Shown here piece by piece: positions 16,264 to 24,293 of a DNA stretch of 39,405 nucleotides (position 1 is the stretch's first letter; every line of letters begins with the position of its first letter). The notes under the pieces are model-generated. The model was not told where the DNA came from and ran no database searches. It saw only the letters and a list, made by a program, of their open reading frames with translations. The DNA lies in the NCBI GenBank assembly GCA_900549325.1, contig UROI01000012.1, forward strand, positions 1 to 39,405. Direction: 5' to 3'. Source of the DNA: an uncultured Mycoplasmatota bacterium (GTDB taxonomy: Bacteria > Bacillota_I > Bacilli_A > RF39 > UBA660). Made by a program: the position numbers and the translations under genes.

Positions 16264-16898
16264 TATTTTACCTCCTTAGTGGCTTCAAAATAATTTATTT
16301 TAATACCTTTACTAGTAAATTTATCTTCATATTCAGTAGTAATAATATTATCTTTATCACTATGTAAATCATTAGTTAAATAATCAATATTATAACCATA
16401 TTCTTTTAATGATTCTACTGAATAATTAAATAAATCTATATTATCTGTCTTCATTATAATTCTATTATTACCTCTAAATATCTTACTATATCTTTCTAAG
16501 AATCTAGGACTAGTTAATCTTCTTTTAGCATGTCTATCCTTAGGCCATGGATCAGAGAAGTTTAGATATATTAAATCAATTTCTTTATCAAATACTTCTT
16601 CGATTAGTCTGGCATCCATTCTTATTAGATATAAATTATTAAGTTCTAACTCATTAGTTTTTTCTACCGCTCTTAAGATAACAGAATCATACATTTCTAT
16701 TCCTATGTAATTAATATTTTGATTATCAAGAGCATTCTTTATAATAAAGTTTCCTTTACCCATACCTATTTCTATATAGATAGGATTATTATTTTTAAAT
16801 AGTTTATTCCATTTACCTTTATATTCATTAGGATTATTTATAAAGTATTTTCCTAATAGTATTTTTTCACTTGCACCTTTTATATTTTTTAATCTCAT
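16263..16898 (-). CDS. trmB: tRNA (guanine-N7)-methyltransferase
   Basis: Methylates G46 in the variable loop of tRNA using SAM. 211 residues. IEIGMGKGNFI is the SAM-binding loop, and NFSDPWPKDRHAKRRLTSPRF is the family hallmark (catalytic Asp and PWPKxRHxKRR). C-terminal TEYEDKFTSKG is also typical. It is the first gene of a two-gene operon with rnc and is divergent from the small plus-strand gene at 16970. Confidence 0.97.
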   Translation of the reverse strand: MRLKNIKGASEKILLGKYFINNPNEYKGKWNKLFKNNNPIYIEIGMGKGNFIIKNALDNQNINYIGIEMYDSVILRAVEKTNELELNNLYLIRMDARLIEEVFDKEIDLIYLNFSDPWPKDRHAKRRLTSPRFLERYSKIFRGNNRIIMKTDNIDLFNYSVESLKEYGYNIDYLTNDLHSDKDNIITTEYEDKFTSKGIKINYFEATKEVK

Positions 16899-16969
16899 AA
16901 CTCACCACAAATAGTATTATAGCACATTTATTGTTATTTGCATATAATAAAGTAAAGGAATGTGATGAT

Positions 16970-17275
16970 ATGGATAACAGAGATATGATGCAGTATGGTT
17001 ATTTTCAGAATATGCCAGGTAATATGATGTATGGTAATTTTGGTTATCAAGGGCCACCAGGTAGTTTAATGAATGGAATACCATATGCTCCTCAGGGAAT
17101 GAATTATAGTCCTAACAATCTACAAAATAATATGAATGGTTATGATAATAGTAATAATACTTTATATAATATTAATAGTAGACTAAATAGTTTAGAGACA
17201 AGGGTTAAGACTTTAGAACAGAGACTAGCTAATAATAATTCTTATCAGGACGATGGTTCTATGTATATGTTATAA
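16970..17275 (+). CDS. Small Asn/Gly/Met-rich protein with C-terminal coiled coil
   Basis: 101 residues from the ATG at 16970, with AAGGA about ten bases upstream. The N-terminal two thirds are low complexity (Asn, Gly, Met, Tyr, Pro: MMQYGYFQNMPGNMMYG). The last third, NINSRLNSLETRVKTLEQRL, is a clear heptad coiled coil. There is no signal peptide. Such architecture occurs in small spore-coat or inclusion-associated proteins of Firmicutes, but no family is recognised and the role is unknown. It is one of only two intact plus-strand genes here. A -10-like CATATAATAAAG lies just upstream. Confidence 0.65.
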   Translation: MDNRDMMQYGYFQNMPGNMMYGNFGYQGPPGSLMNGIPYAPQGMNYSPNNLQNNMNGYDNSNNTLYNINSRLNSLETRVKTLEQRLANNNSYQDDGSMYML

Positions 17276-17308
17276 AAAGAGAGCTTAAATGTACATTCGC
17301 TCTCTTTT
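17275..17308. terminator. Bidirectional terminator between convergent genes
   Basis: The stem AAAAGAGAGC / GCTCTCTTTT (17275-17284 with 17299-17308) has A and T tracts at both ends. The plus-strand gene stops at its left foot and the nrdG stop (17285-17287) lies in the loop, so one hairpin serves both genes. Confidence 0.85.
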
Positions 17309-17845
17309 GTTATTTTTCTTTTGATCTTTAGGATAGTATTTCTCTACGAGGCATACTTTCTTTTCTTTTAGACTCTTCTTAGGATCAATAATTCTTTGAT
17401 TAGTAGAACCCCTAAAAACACAGTCATAACTTTTCTTATCAAGGATGAATGGTCCGTCCACGAGAACATCTATTTGTTTTAGGAGTTCTATTATTTTAGG
17501 ATTTACTTCACCTAGTTTAAGTAAGTTTTCATATGTGAATCCTGTATAACACCAGATATTCATTTTTTTAGATTTTATGTATTTTGCAAGTTCAAGACAA
17601 GCATCTACTTGATACATAGGATCTCCTCCCGAGAAGGTTATTCCATCTTGACCTTCAAGGCTATCTATTTGGTTCTTTACTTCTTCAATATCTAGAAGTA
17701 TACCATCGTCAAAGGAATGGGTTCCAGGATTATGGCATCCTGGACACTTATGTCCGCAGCCTTGAGTCCAAAGAACTGCGCGTACTCCTTCGCCATCTAC
17801 AATACTATCTGTTTGTAATACTGGAGAGGCTAATCTTATTTCCAT
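17285..17845 (-). CDS. nrdG: Anaerobic ribonucleotide reductase-activating protein
   Basis: Radical SAM activase that installs the glycyl radical on NrdD. 186 residues. GCGHKCPGCHNPGTHSF holds the CxxxCxxC cluster ligands; ITFSGGDPMYQ is the SAM-binding GGDP motif. It is last in the nrdD - glycyl-radical ORF - nrdG operon, with its ATG two bases after the stop of the small ORF. The C-terminus extends as a basic tail (KKVCLVEKYYPKDQKKNNKR). Confidence 0.95.
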   Translation of the reverse strand: MEIRLASPVLQTDSIVDGEGVRAVLWTQGCGHKCPGCHNPGTHSFDDGILLDIEEVKNQIDSLEGQDGITFSGGDPMYQVDACLELAKYIKSKKMNIWCYTGFTYENLLKLGEVNPKIIELLKQIDVLVDGPFILDKKSYDCVFRGSTNQRIIDPKKSLKEKKVCLVEKYYPKDQKKNNKRERMYI

Positions 17846-17847
17846 TT

Positions 17848-18018
17848 TTATTTTGCCTTCATTAAGCCTTCAGTAGAATGTTTTACTCTATCTCTTTCTT
17901 CGGCTCTTTTACCATTGTTAAATCTGTCTACAGTTCCTACTAGATATCCTGTAATTCTTCTTATTCTTTCAAAACCTACACCCTCACCGACTAATTTAAC
18001 TTTTTCTTCTTCTTTCAT
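17848..18018 (-). CDS. Separate glycyl-radical domain of anaerobic ribonucleotide reductase (split NrdD C-terminus)
   Basis: 56 residues with ATG at 18018 and a well-placed GAGG upstream. FERIRRITGYLVGTVDRFNN, followed by GKRAEERDRVKH, matches the extreme C-terminal glycyl-radical segment that in other class III NrdD proteins directly follows the zinc site. Gly24 in RITGY would be the radical residue. It is in the same frame as nrdD, separated by that gene's TAA and six further codons. So this NrdD is made as two polypeptides, or the stop is occasionally read through. The motif and frame relation are seen; complementation in trans is inferred, like the GrcA/YfiD spare part of pyruvate formate-lyase. 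Confidence 0.8.
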   Translation of the reverse strand: MKEEEKVKLVGEGVGFERIRRITGYLVGTVDRFNNGKRAEERDRVKHSTEGLMKAK

Positions 18019-18036
18019 TTTAATTACCTCTTTTCT

Positions 18037-20340
18037 TTAACAATCACAACTATTTTTATATTCATTTACTTTTTCTACTGGAACGCCTTCATAGGCTTTT
18101 CTTCCGCAGCCAGGACAAATATCTCCAATTACACCAACATAACCACATACTGGATCTCTATCTACTGGATGGTTAATTGCGGCATATCCCATATCATTAT
18201 CATGCATAAGTCTTACTATCTTTTCAAATGCCTCAAGGTTATTAGTAGTATCACCATCTAATTCAATGTAACTAATATGTCCTGCATTTGTATATTTATG
18301 ATATGGTCCTTCTTTCTTAATTTTATTTACTATTGATATATTATAGTATACTGGTACATGGAATGAATTAGTATAGTACTCTCTATCAGTAACTCCTTTA
18401 ATCTTACCATATATAGCTTTATCAATATTAACAAATCTTCCTGATAAACCTTCTGCTGGAGTAGCAAGTAATGTGAAGTTTAAATGATATTCTTCAGCAT
18501 ACTCATCACATTTTTTTCTCATGAACTCAATTATTTCAAGACCAAGTTTTTGAGCTTCATCACTTTCACCATGATGTTTTCCAATTAAAGCCTTTAGACA
18601 TTCTGCTAGTCCAATGAAACCTATTGATAATGTTCCATGTTTTAATACTTTTCTTAATCTATCGTTCATTTTTAGTTTTTCTGAATCAATCCATACTCCT
18701 TGACCAAGTAGGAATGGGAAGTTATATATTCTCTTATTACTCTGAATTTCAAATCTTTCTAGTAGCTGATCTTTTACTAGATCCATTAATTCTCCTAGTT
18801 CTTCGTAAAAGCCTTTCATATCAGTTTCGTCATTTCTTACAATACCATGCTTGATACCAAGTCTTGGTAAATTAATTGATGTAAATGATAAGTTACCACG
18901 TCCTGGAGTTACAGCCTTATCTTCATCTACGACATTGCCAATAACTCTAGTTCTACATCCCATATAACCAACTTCTGTATTATAATCGCCCTTGTAGTAA
19001 GGTTTATTGAATGACGAATCCATAAATGAGAAGTTAGGGAATAATCTTTTAGCAGATACTTTTATAGCTAGTTTAAATAAGTCATAGTTAGGATCTCCTG
19101 GCTCATAGTTAACTCCATCTTTTACTTTAAATATTGATATTGGGAATATTGGAGTTTCATTCTTACCTAGTCCAGCATCTACCGCTAATAGATAATTTTT
19201 CATTACCATTCTTCCTTCTGGTGAAGTATCAGTACCAAAGTTTACACTTGAGAATGGTACTTGAGCTCCCGCTCTTGAATGCATTGTATTTAAATTGTGA
19301 ACAAAAGCTTCCATAGCTTGATATGTTGCTCTATCTGTTTTCTTATATGCTGTTTCATAGCCTTTTTCAAAGATTTTCTTTACTTCAGTACTATCTTTAT
19401 AGATACCTTCAAATACTGTTAAATCAACATCTATACTAGTTAGTTTGTCTATTTCTTTTTCTACTCTATCCATATTGACAAAACTAATAAAATCTGTAAA
19501 ATCTAAAAGTTCATATACAGCTTGTTTAAATTGCTTTTTAAATGTCTTTAATACTCCTGGAGCTAAATAATAGTCAAATGCTGGTATTGATTGTCCGCCA
19601 TGCTGATCATTTTGATTAGACTGAATAGCAATAGCCGCTAGTGCTCCATAACTCATGATATCTTGTGGTTCTCTTAAATGACCGTGTCCTGTTGAGAATC
19701 CTCCTTTAAATAATTTATTTAAATCTATTTGCATACAAGTTGTAGTACCCATGGCTTCAAAGTCCATATCATGAATATGAATATCACCATTATCATGAGC
19801 TTCAGCAAATTTCTTTTTCATTAAGTATGCTTCAGTAAATGCTCTTGATATAGTACTACCAAACTGAAGCATTGTACCCATGGCGGAGTTACCATCGATA
19901 TTGGCATTTTCTCTCTTAGAATCTTCTTCAGTAGCGCTTCTAAGGCCAAGGCCTTCAATACTCTTTTGAAGTTTAGCCATATTTTTATCATCTCTAAAAG
20001 CTATTCTAGCATTAGCTCTTCTTTGTCTATATTCTGAAAAGTTTTCATAGACATCTTGATAATCATACTTTTTAAGATTCTCTTCAATTAAATCTTGTAT
20101 TTCTTCTATTTTTATTTTACCTAATGGTAGGTAATCTTTAGCTATTTTTTTAATTACAGCTTGATATACTTTTTGAATATCTTTAGTATTATATTTTTTC
20201 TCGTCTTCTTCGACATCTAATAGTACACTATCAAATCCTTTTTTGATAGCCATGGCTACTTTAGCACCATCAAACTCCACTTTTTTTCCGTTTCTTTTTA
20301 CGACTTCTATTGTCTCTAATTTTTCTTCTGTTTCAATCAT
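18037..20340 (-). CDS. nrdD: Anaerobic ribonucleoside-triphosphate reductase large chain, lacking the glycyl-radical tail
   Basis: Reduces ribonucleotides to deoxyribonucleotides without oxygen. ATG at 20340 (767 residues) follows AGGAAG; the frame opens nine codons earlier without a ribosome site. The N-terminal ~90 residues are an ATP-cone (VVKRNGKKVEFDGAKVAMAI). HIHDMDF, SSVNFGTDTSPEG and MGCRTRVIGN belong to the barrel. The C-terminal zinc site reads DPVCGYVGVIGDICPGCGRK, after which the protein stops at NSCDC instead of running into the radical-bearing loop, which is on the next ORF. A consensus promoter lies directly upstream. Confidence 0.95.
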   Translation of the reverse strand: MIETEEKLETIEVVKRNGKKVEFDGAKVAMAIKKGFDSVLLDVEEDEKKYNTKDIQKVYQAVIKKIAKDYLPLGKIKIEEIQDLIEENLKKYDYQDVYENFSEYRQRRANARIAFRDDKNMAKLQKSIEGLGLRSATEEDSKRENANIDGNSAMGTMLQFGSTISRAFTEAYLMKKKFAEAHDNGDIHIHDMDFEAMGTTTCMQIDLNKLFKGGFSTGHGHLREPQDIMSYGALAAIAIQSNQNDQHGGQSIPAFDYYLAPGVLKTFKKQFKQAVYELLDFTDFISFVNMDRVEKEIDKLTSIDVDLTVFEGIYKDSTEVKKIFEKGYETAYKKTDRATYQAMEAFVHNLNTMHSRAGAQVPFSSVNFGTDTSPEGRMVMKNYLLAVDAGLGKNETPIFPISIFKVKDGVNYEPGDPNYDLFKLAIKVSAKRLFPNFSFMDSSFNKPYYKGDYNTEVGYMGCRTRVIGNVVDEDKAVTPGRGNLSFTSINLPRLGIKHGIVRNDETDMKGFYEELGELMDLVKDQLLERFEIQSNKRIYNFPFLLGQGVWIDSEKLKMNDRLRKVLKHGTLSIGFIGLAECLKALIGKHHGESDEAQKLGLEIIEFMRKKCDEYAEEYHLNFTLLATPAEGLSGRFVNIDKAIYGKIKGVTDREYYTNSFHVPVYYNISIVNKIKKEGPYHKYTNAGHISYIELDGDTTNNLEAFEKIVRLMHDNDMGYAAINHPVDRDPVCGYVGVIGDICPGCGRKAYEGVPVEKVNEYKNSCDC

Positions 20341-20371
20341 TGTTTTACTTCCTTTCCTACGATACAAGTTA

Positions 20372-20400
20372 ATTATATATTAGGTAAATTTACTTGTCAA
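20372..20400 (-). promoter_or_regulatory. Consensus promoter of the nrdD operon
   Basis: Minus-strand TTGACA (20395-20400), exactly 17 bases, TATAAT (20372-20377): a perfect match to the sigma-A consensus, about 30 bases before the nrdD ATG. No NrdR box was recognised beside it. Confidence 0.9.
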
Positions 20401-20650
20401 TAGTTTTTTGTTTGCTTTTTTATTTTTTTACATTTTTTAGTTTTTTTAATATTTCTTATTTTTCATTTTTCTATTTTTTAGATTTTTTTGTTTTTTATTT
20501 TTTGTATATTATTTTTCATTTTTCCTTGTTTTATAAGCATTTATCATTGCTTAGACGTTATAATGCTTGTAAACTATTTTTTGTTTTTTCTTATTTTTAC
20601 TGTTTTTCATTGTTTCTTATTTTCAATTTTTTTGTATTTTTATTTTTTTG
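20401..20650. other. T-rich, strand-asymmetric intergenic tract upstream of nrdD
   Basis: About 250 bases made almost wholly of T runs of 3-8 on the plus strand (A runs on the coding strand of nrdD), broken only around 20531-20575. I see no believable gene; plus-strand frames are just Phe-rich translations of T runs. It lies immediately upstream of the nrdD -35, where A-tracts can act as UP-element or curved DNA. Confidence 0.7.
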
Positions 20651-20702
20651 ATTGCAGTTAAGTGTTCGCTTTTTTAGTCATCATTACCAGTTGCACAAAG
20701 AA

Positions 20703-20730
20703 AGAGAACTAATTTGGTTATTAGTCCTCT
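20703..20730 (-). terminator. Second intrinsic terminator downstream of tRNA-Leu
   Basis: Minus-strand 11-bp stem (20730-20720 with 20713-20703; one pair is G-U on this strand and mismatched on the other), 6-base loop, followed by TTCTTTG. Confidence 0.6.
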
Positions 20731-20747
20731 GTTTTCTTATATTTAAA

Positions 20748-20768
20748 AAGCCCACTTTACGTAGGCTT
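20748..20768 (-). terminator. Intrinsic terminator of tRNA-Leu
   Basis: Minus-strand AAGCCTAC / GTGGGCTT stem with a 5-base loop, then TTTAAAT, starting 12 bases after the encoded CCA of the tRNA. Confidence 0.65.
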
Positions 20769-20779
20769 AATGTATTCAA

Positions 20780-20866
20780 TGGTGCTTGTGGTGGGACTCG
20801 GACCCACATGGCTTTTATACCGCTGGATTTTGAGTCCAGTGCGTCTACCAATTCCGCCACACAAGC
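20780..20866 (-). tRNA. tRNA-Leu, anticodon CAA
   Basis: 87 bases including an encoded CCA. The 7-bp acceptor GCTTGTG / CACAAGC, D-arm GGCGGAATTGGTAGACGC, anticodon stem CTGGA / TCCAG with loop CTCAAAA (anticodon CAA, reads UUG), a long class II variable arm and the T-arm GTGGGTCCGAGTCCCAC are all complete. Confidence 0.96.
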
Positions 20867-20870
20867 ATTA

Positions 20871-20898
20871 CTACTAAATTATATAATAAATTTAGTAG
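20871..20898. other. Hairpin between queA and tRNA-Leu
   Basis: A perfect 10-bp stem CTACTAAATT / AATTTAGTAG with an 8-base AT loop, 12 bases after the queA stop and just before the tRNA 5' end. There is no clear U-run, so it may be a weak terminator or a processing signal. Confidence 0.45.
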
Positions 20899-20909
20899 AA
20901 TGTAAATAT

Positions 20910-21944
20910 TTATTTATTCTTTTTTATAAACATTGCATCACCAAATGAAAAGAATCTATATTTTTCTTCTACAGCATGTTTATAAGCATTCATAATATTT
21001 TCTTTACCCGCAAGAGCTGATACTAGCATAATTAATGTTGATTTTGGTAAATGAAAGTTTGTTATCAAGGAGTCTATTCCTTTAAATTCATAACCAGGAT
21101 AAATAAATATATCCGTCCAACCACTACACTCTTTAAATGTATCATATTTACTCATAATGGTTTCCAATGTTCTAGTAGTTGTTGTCCCTACTGCTACTAT
21201 ACATCTATTTTCTTCTTTGGCTTTATTTAGAATGTCTGCAGTTTCTTTATTCATACTATAAAATTCACTATGCATCTTATGTTTAGTAACATCTTCAACA
21301 TTTACAGGTCTAAATGTTCCTAGTCCTACATGCAATGTTATATAACAAACTGTTACTCCTAGGTCTTCTATTTGTTTTAATAGTTCTTTAGTAAAGTGAA
21401 GTCCAGCAGTTGGAGCGGCAGCACTACCGACATTTTTAGCGTATACTGTTTGATATCTTGATTGATCATCTAATTTTGTCTTGATATATGGTGGAAGTGG
21501 CATAGTACCTAATTTATCTAATATTTCATAGAATATTCCATCATAAATAAATTCAAAATTTCTTATTCCTTCATCTTTTACACCAGTACATTTAGCTTTT
21601 AATAGGCCATTACCAAATGATACTATTGTACCTTCATGTATTCTTTTAGCGGGTTTTACTAAGCATTCCCAATTATTACCATCAATATTCTTAAGTAATA
21701 ATACTTCAATAACAGCTCCTGTTTCTTCTTTTTCACCAATTAGTCTAGCGGGCATTACTTTGGTATCATTAAGTACTAGTACATCACCTTTATGTAAATA
21801 ATCTACTATATTATAAAATTTTTTATCTTCCAATTTACCAGTATCTCTATCCATAATAAGAAGTCTTGATTCCTCTCTATGTTCTAGTGGTACTTGAGCA
21901 ATTAGTTCTTCTGGTAAATAATAATCAAAATCGTCAGTCTTCAT
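20910..21944 (-). CDS. queA: S-adenosylmethionine:tRNA ribosyltransferase-isomerase
   Basis: Adds the cyclopentene-forming ribosyl group to preQ1 in tRNA during queuosine synthesis. 344 residues, typical. DFDYYLPEELIAQVPLEHREESRLL at the N-terminus, AAPTAGLHFT, LHVGLGTFRPV and NFHLPKSTLIMLVSA are hallmark segments. No other queuosine gene is in the window. Minus-strand GTTATATAATATT just upstream may be a -10, though I see no good -35. Confidence 0.97.
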   Translation of the reverse strand: MKTDDFDYYLPEELIAQVPLEHREESRLLIMDRDTGKLEDKKFYNIVDYLHKGDVLVLNDTKVMPARLIGEKEETGAVIEVLLLKNIDGNNWECLVKPAKRIHEGTIVSFGNGLLKAKCTGVKDEGIRNFEFIYDGIFYEILDKLGTMPLPPYIKTKLDDQSRYQTVYAKNVGSAAAPTAGLHFTKELLKQIEDLGVTVCYITLHVGLGTFRPVNVEDVTKHKMHSEFYSMNKETADILNKAKEENRCIVAVGTTTTRTLETIMSKYDTFKECSGWTDIFIYPGYEFKGIDSLITNFHLPKSTLIMLVSALAGKENIMNAYKHAVEEKYRFFSFGDAMFIKKNK

Positions 21945-21992
21945 TGTATTCCTTCTTTCTCAAATATTATATAACAATTTAGTAGAAAAAGA

Positions 21993-22017
21993 AAGAACAA
22001 ACGTTTAATTTGTTCTT
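21993..22017 (-). terminator. Intrinsic terminator of the TasA/MBG gene
   Basis: 9-bp stem AAGAACAAA / TTTGTTCTT with a 7-base loop, then TCTTTTT on the minus strand, five bases after the stop at 22023. Confidence 0.85.
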
Positions 22018-22022
22018 ATTAA

Positions 22023-23183
22023 TTACTTAATTGTAACTGTACCTGTGTTATAAGTAAAACTATAATTGTCGGTAACATCATTACCACTTGAATCTACTAC
22101 TTGGGCTGCACTAGCATAAATAGTTCCTGTACCAGTTACATAACGATCAGTGTATAAGTGTATGTGACTTATAGAATGACCTGAAACTAGGCCTGTAACA
22201 GTTAGTTTAGTTGGATCACTTACAACCTTACCATCTTGCGTTATAGTCTGGGCACTAGGTGTGATTGTTACTTCTTTTTGGGCAATCGTACAAATTATTG
22301 GCTTACTAACAGTTGTACCATCTTTCCAAGACATTATACTTGATTTTGGACGGACTATAACTGTATAACTGCCAGCATTAGTACCTGAATTGTTTGTAAA
22401 TCTAACGTTACCATCATCGTTGCTAATTAATTCCTGGGCGCTACCATTATATGTCAAATTGCTATTACAAGTTGGAACTGCTATTTGTTCCTCATAGCAA
22501 GAATAGTTATTACTTGTTTTTCTAGTATTTGTTTTCTTACTACCAGCTGATAATTCGACTTTCATTATAGCTGAAAAATGTTTTGCTAGTATACCAGACT
22601 GATTATATTGTTCGTTATTGGCATTGCAAGTACTTAAATCACCAGTACAACTTTCGGCAATATAAAATATTAATGAATATGTATTACCTGTAGTTGTTAA
22701 GCTTTCCTGGGTACTTGTTAACACTATTCTATTATTTTCAATAATATCAAATTTTGGTGAAAAATTGCCAGTACTTATTAATGTTCCATCTTTATATAGT
22801 TTCCATTTAAAATATTCATTTCTTAAAGGACAGCTTATATCGACACTATTAAGTGATATATCCATTATTGTATTATCAGGATTAGTTGAAACTCCTGATA
22901 ATTTAAAATCTATCTTTAGTACCCTACTATCAGTAGTACTTGGTGTTATTTCTGCTTTTACATCATTAATTGGAAGGAGATTGCCTGTATTAGTAATTGT
23001 GGCACTACTATCATTAAGATAAGTTATATTAGCTCCTAGTGTGGCCGTACTAACATTTATACCTATGGGATTAAAGGTATCTATACTTATGGCAAATGTT
23101 ATTCCAATAATACCAAAGGCTATTACAACAGACATAGCTATAATAAACTTCAAATTATTCTTTATTAAATCTTTATATTTCAT
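22023..23183 (-). CDS. Secreted TasA/camelysin-like protein with MBG-type C-terminal repeats
   Basis: 386 residues from the ATG at 23183 (AGGTGAG upstream; an earlier in-frame start has no ribosome site). A basic N-terminus and a hydrophobic segment (about 12-33, FIIAMSVVIAFGIIGITFAI) form a signal or anchor. The following ~200 residues resemble the TasA/CalY-like fold (LGANITYLNDSSATITNTG). The second half has MBG/immunoglobulin-like repeats (LTYNGSAQELI, VTITPSAQTI), found in surface adhesins. No cell-wall sorting motif is seen. It has its own promoter and terminator, so it is monocistronic. Surface or matrix role inferred. Confidence 0.7.
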   Translation of the reverse strand: MKYKDLIKNNLKFIIAMSVVIAFGIIGITFAISIDTFNPIGINVSTATLGANITYLNDSSATITNTGNLLPINDVKAEITPSTTDSRVLKIDFKLSGVSTNPDNTIMDISLNSVDISCPLRNEYFKWKLYKDGTLISTGNFSPKFDIIENNRIVLTSTQESLTTTGNTYSLIFYIAESCTGDLSTCNANNEQYNQSGILAKHFSAIMKVELSAGSKKTNTRKTSNNYSCYEEQIAVPTCNSNLTYNGSAQELISNDDGNVRFTNNSGTNAGSYTVIVRPKSSIMSWKDGTTVSKPIICTIAQKEVTITPSAQTITQDGKVVSDPTKLTVTGLVSGHSISHIHLYTDRYVTGTGTIYASAAQVVDSSGNDVTDNYSFTYNTGTVTIK

Positions 23184-23208
23184 AATTATCTCACCTATTT
23201 TCAATATA

Positions 23209-23237
23209 ATTATATAATAAATAGCAGATTTAATCAA
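23209..23237 (-). promoter_or_regulatory. Promoter of the TasA/MBG gene
   Basis: Minus-strand TTGATT (23232-23237), 17-base spacer, TATAAT (23209-23214), about 26 bases before the ATG at 23183. Confidence 0.6.
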
Positions 23238-23275
23238 TAATAAAATTAATATTTATTTTACTTTATAAAGTAAAA

Positions 23276-23293
23276 GAAGCCCTATTTGGCTTC
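23276..23293 (-). terminator. Terminator of spoVS, enclosing its stop codon
   Basis: GAAGCC / GGCTTC stem with a 6-base loop containing the TAG stop, followed by TTTTACTTT on the minus strand. Confidence 0.75.
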
Positions 23294-23542
23294 GACAATT
23301 AGTTTAATAGCGGTTCTTTCTTCACCATCTATTGATATGTCAATAAAGGCTGGCGTGCAAACAAGGTTTTTACCCGATGGAGCAACAAATCCTCTTGCTA
23401 TAGCTACTCCCTTTATAGCTTGGTTAAGAGCTCCCGCGCCTATTGCTTGTACTTCTACTATTCCTTTTTCTCTGAATACATTGGCAAGTGCTCCTGCCAC
23501 TGAATTGGGATTAGACTTAGATGAAACTTTAATTGTTTCCAT
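23282..23542 (-). CDS. spoVS: Stage V sporulation protein S
   Basis: 86 residues from the ATG at 23542 (METIKVSSKSNPNSVAGALA is the canonical start; AAGGAATG lies upstream). NVFREKGIVEVQAIGAGALNQ and AIARGFVAPSG are diagnostic of SpoVS, an Alba-like nucleic-acid-binding protein needed for late sporulation in Bacillus but also kept in some non-sporulating lineages. No other sporulation gene is in the window. It appears monocistronic, and its stop is inside its terminator loop. Confidence 0.95.
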   Translation of the reverse strand: METIKVSSKSNPNSVAGALANVFREKGIVEVQAIGAGALNQAIKGVAIARGFVAPSGKNLVCTPAFIDISIDGEERTAIKLIVEAK

Positions 23543-23614
23543 GTTTATTTTATCATTCCTTTCTTCTACATTAAAGTATATGCTAGAAGAAAGAAAGAAG
23601 AACAAAAATAGCAG

Positions 23615-24283
23615 TTATATTTTACCACTATTTTTTCTTTTATATAATAAATATGTTATTACTATTAATATTGTTAGTATTATTAATCCTACTATTTGAA
23701 ATGTACTAAATATCTGTGTCTTTACTTTTTCAGCAGTAAAGATAATACCGCTATTTTTATAATTATCTTTAGTTATTTTCCATATATAAATATCATTTTC
23801 TACTTTATCAGCATTGCTATTTAATACTTTTCCTGTGTAATGAATTCGAATAGTCACATCCTCTAATAGAGAATATTTATCAAAGCATTTAAATTCATTT
23901 GATGTTTTAACAGAAATATTACCATCATTTTTTATTTCTATTTTGTCGTAGCAGGCCGCTACCATCGATAATTTATTGAATTCATTATACTTATATGAAG
24001 TATTATACCTATATCCAAAATTATTACCATTATTAGTTTTTATTTCTTCTTTTTCATATTTAAAGTTATTTTCAAAGGCTGCTACTTCATTGGCATATAA
24101 GTCAATGCTTATTTCATTTCCTTTATCCATATCGTAATATTCTAAGCCTTCAAGCTTCTTAGTACTATCATATATGTACGTTCTTTCAGTAATATTATTT
24201 TTATCTAAATATAAATCATAAGTAGCGGAACATCCTGTTAGTAATATTAAAGTTGTTGCAAGAATAATTATTTTTCTTTTCAT
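23615..24283 (-). CDS. LppM-like lipoprotein with C-terminal membrane helix (module 2)
   Basis: 222 residues from the ATG at 24283 (GGAG upstream). A signal peptide ending in the lipobox LTGC (residues about 16-19) anchors it outside the membrane. The body begins DLYLDKNNITERTY, like LppM-type domains. The C-terminus is a transmembrane helix (FQIVGLIILTILIVITYLLY) with a short basic tail, so it would be tethered at both ends. It is paralogous to 25439-26104 (same order, near-identical end FSTFQ.VGLI...YKKKNSG). It follows the C39-like gene by 10 bases, so the two should act together. Confidence 0.75.
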   Translation of the reverse strand: MKRKIIILATTLILLTGCSATYDLYLDKNNITERTYIYDSTKKLEGLEYYDMDKGNEISIDLYANEVAAFENNFKYEKEEIKTNNGNNFGYRYNTSYKYNEFNKLSMVAACYDKIEIKNDGNISVKTSNEFKCFDKYSLLEDVTIRIHYTGKVLNSNADKVENDIYIWKITKDNYKNSGIIFTAEKVKTQIFSTFQIVGLIILTILIVITYLLYKRKNSGKI

Positions 24284-24293
24284 TGTATCTCCT

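Noticed and set aside
20394..20651. Phe-rich plus-strand open frame
   Set aside because: It is only the translation of T runs in the tract upstream of nrdD; there is no ribosome site and no recognisable protein character.
20652..20948. Plus-strand open frame covering the tRNA region
   Set aside because: It runs through tRNA-Leu and its terminators on the opposite strand; it is the usual spurious tRNA-antisense frame.
21945..22020. PreQ1 riboswitch upstream of queA
   Set aside because: The only structure in the short gap is the terminator of the upstream gene; I see no pseudoknot-like C-rich loop and A-rich tail.
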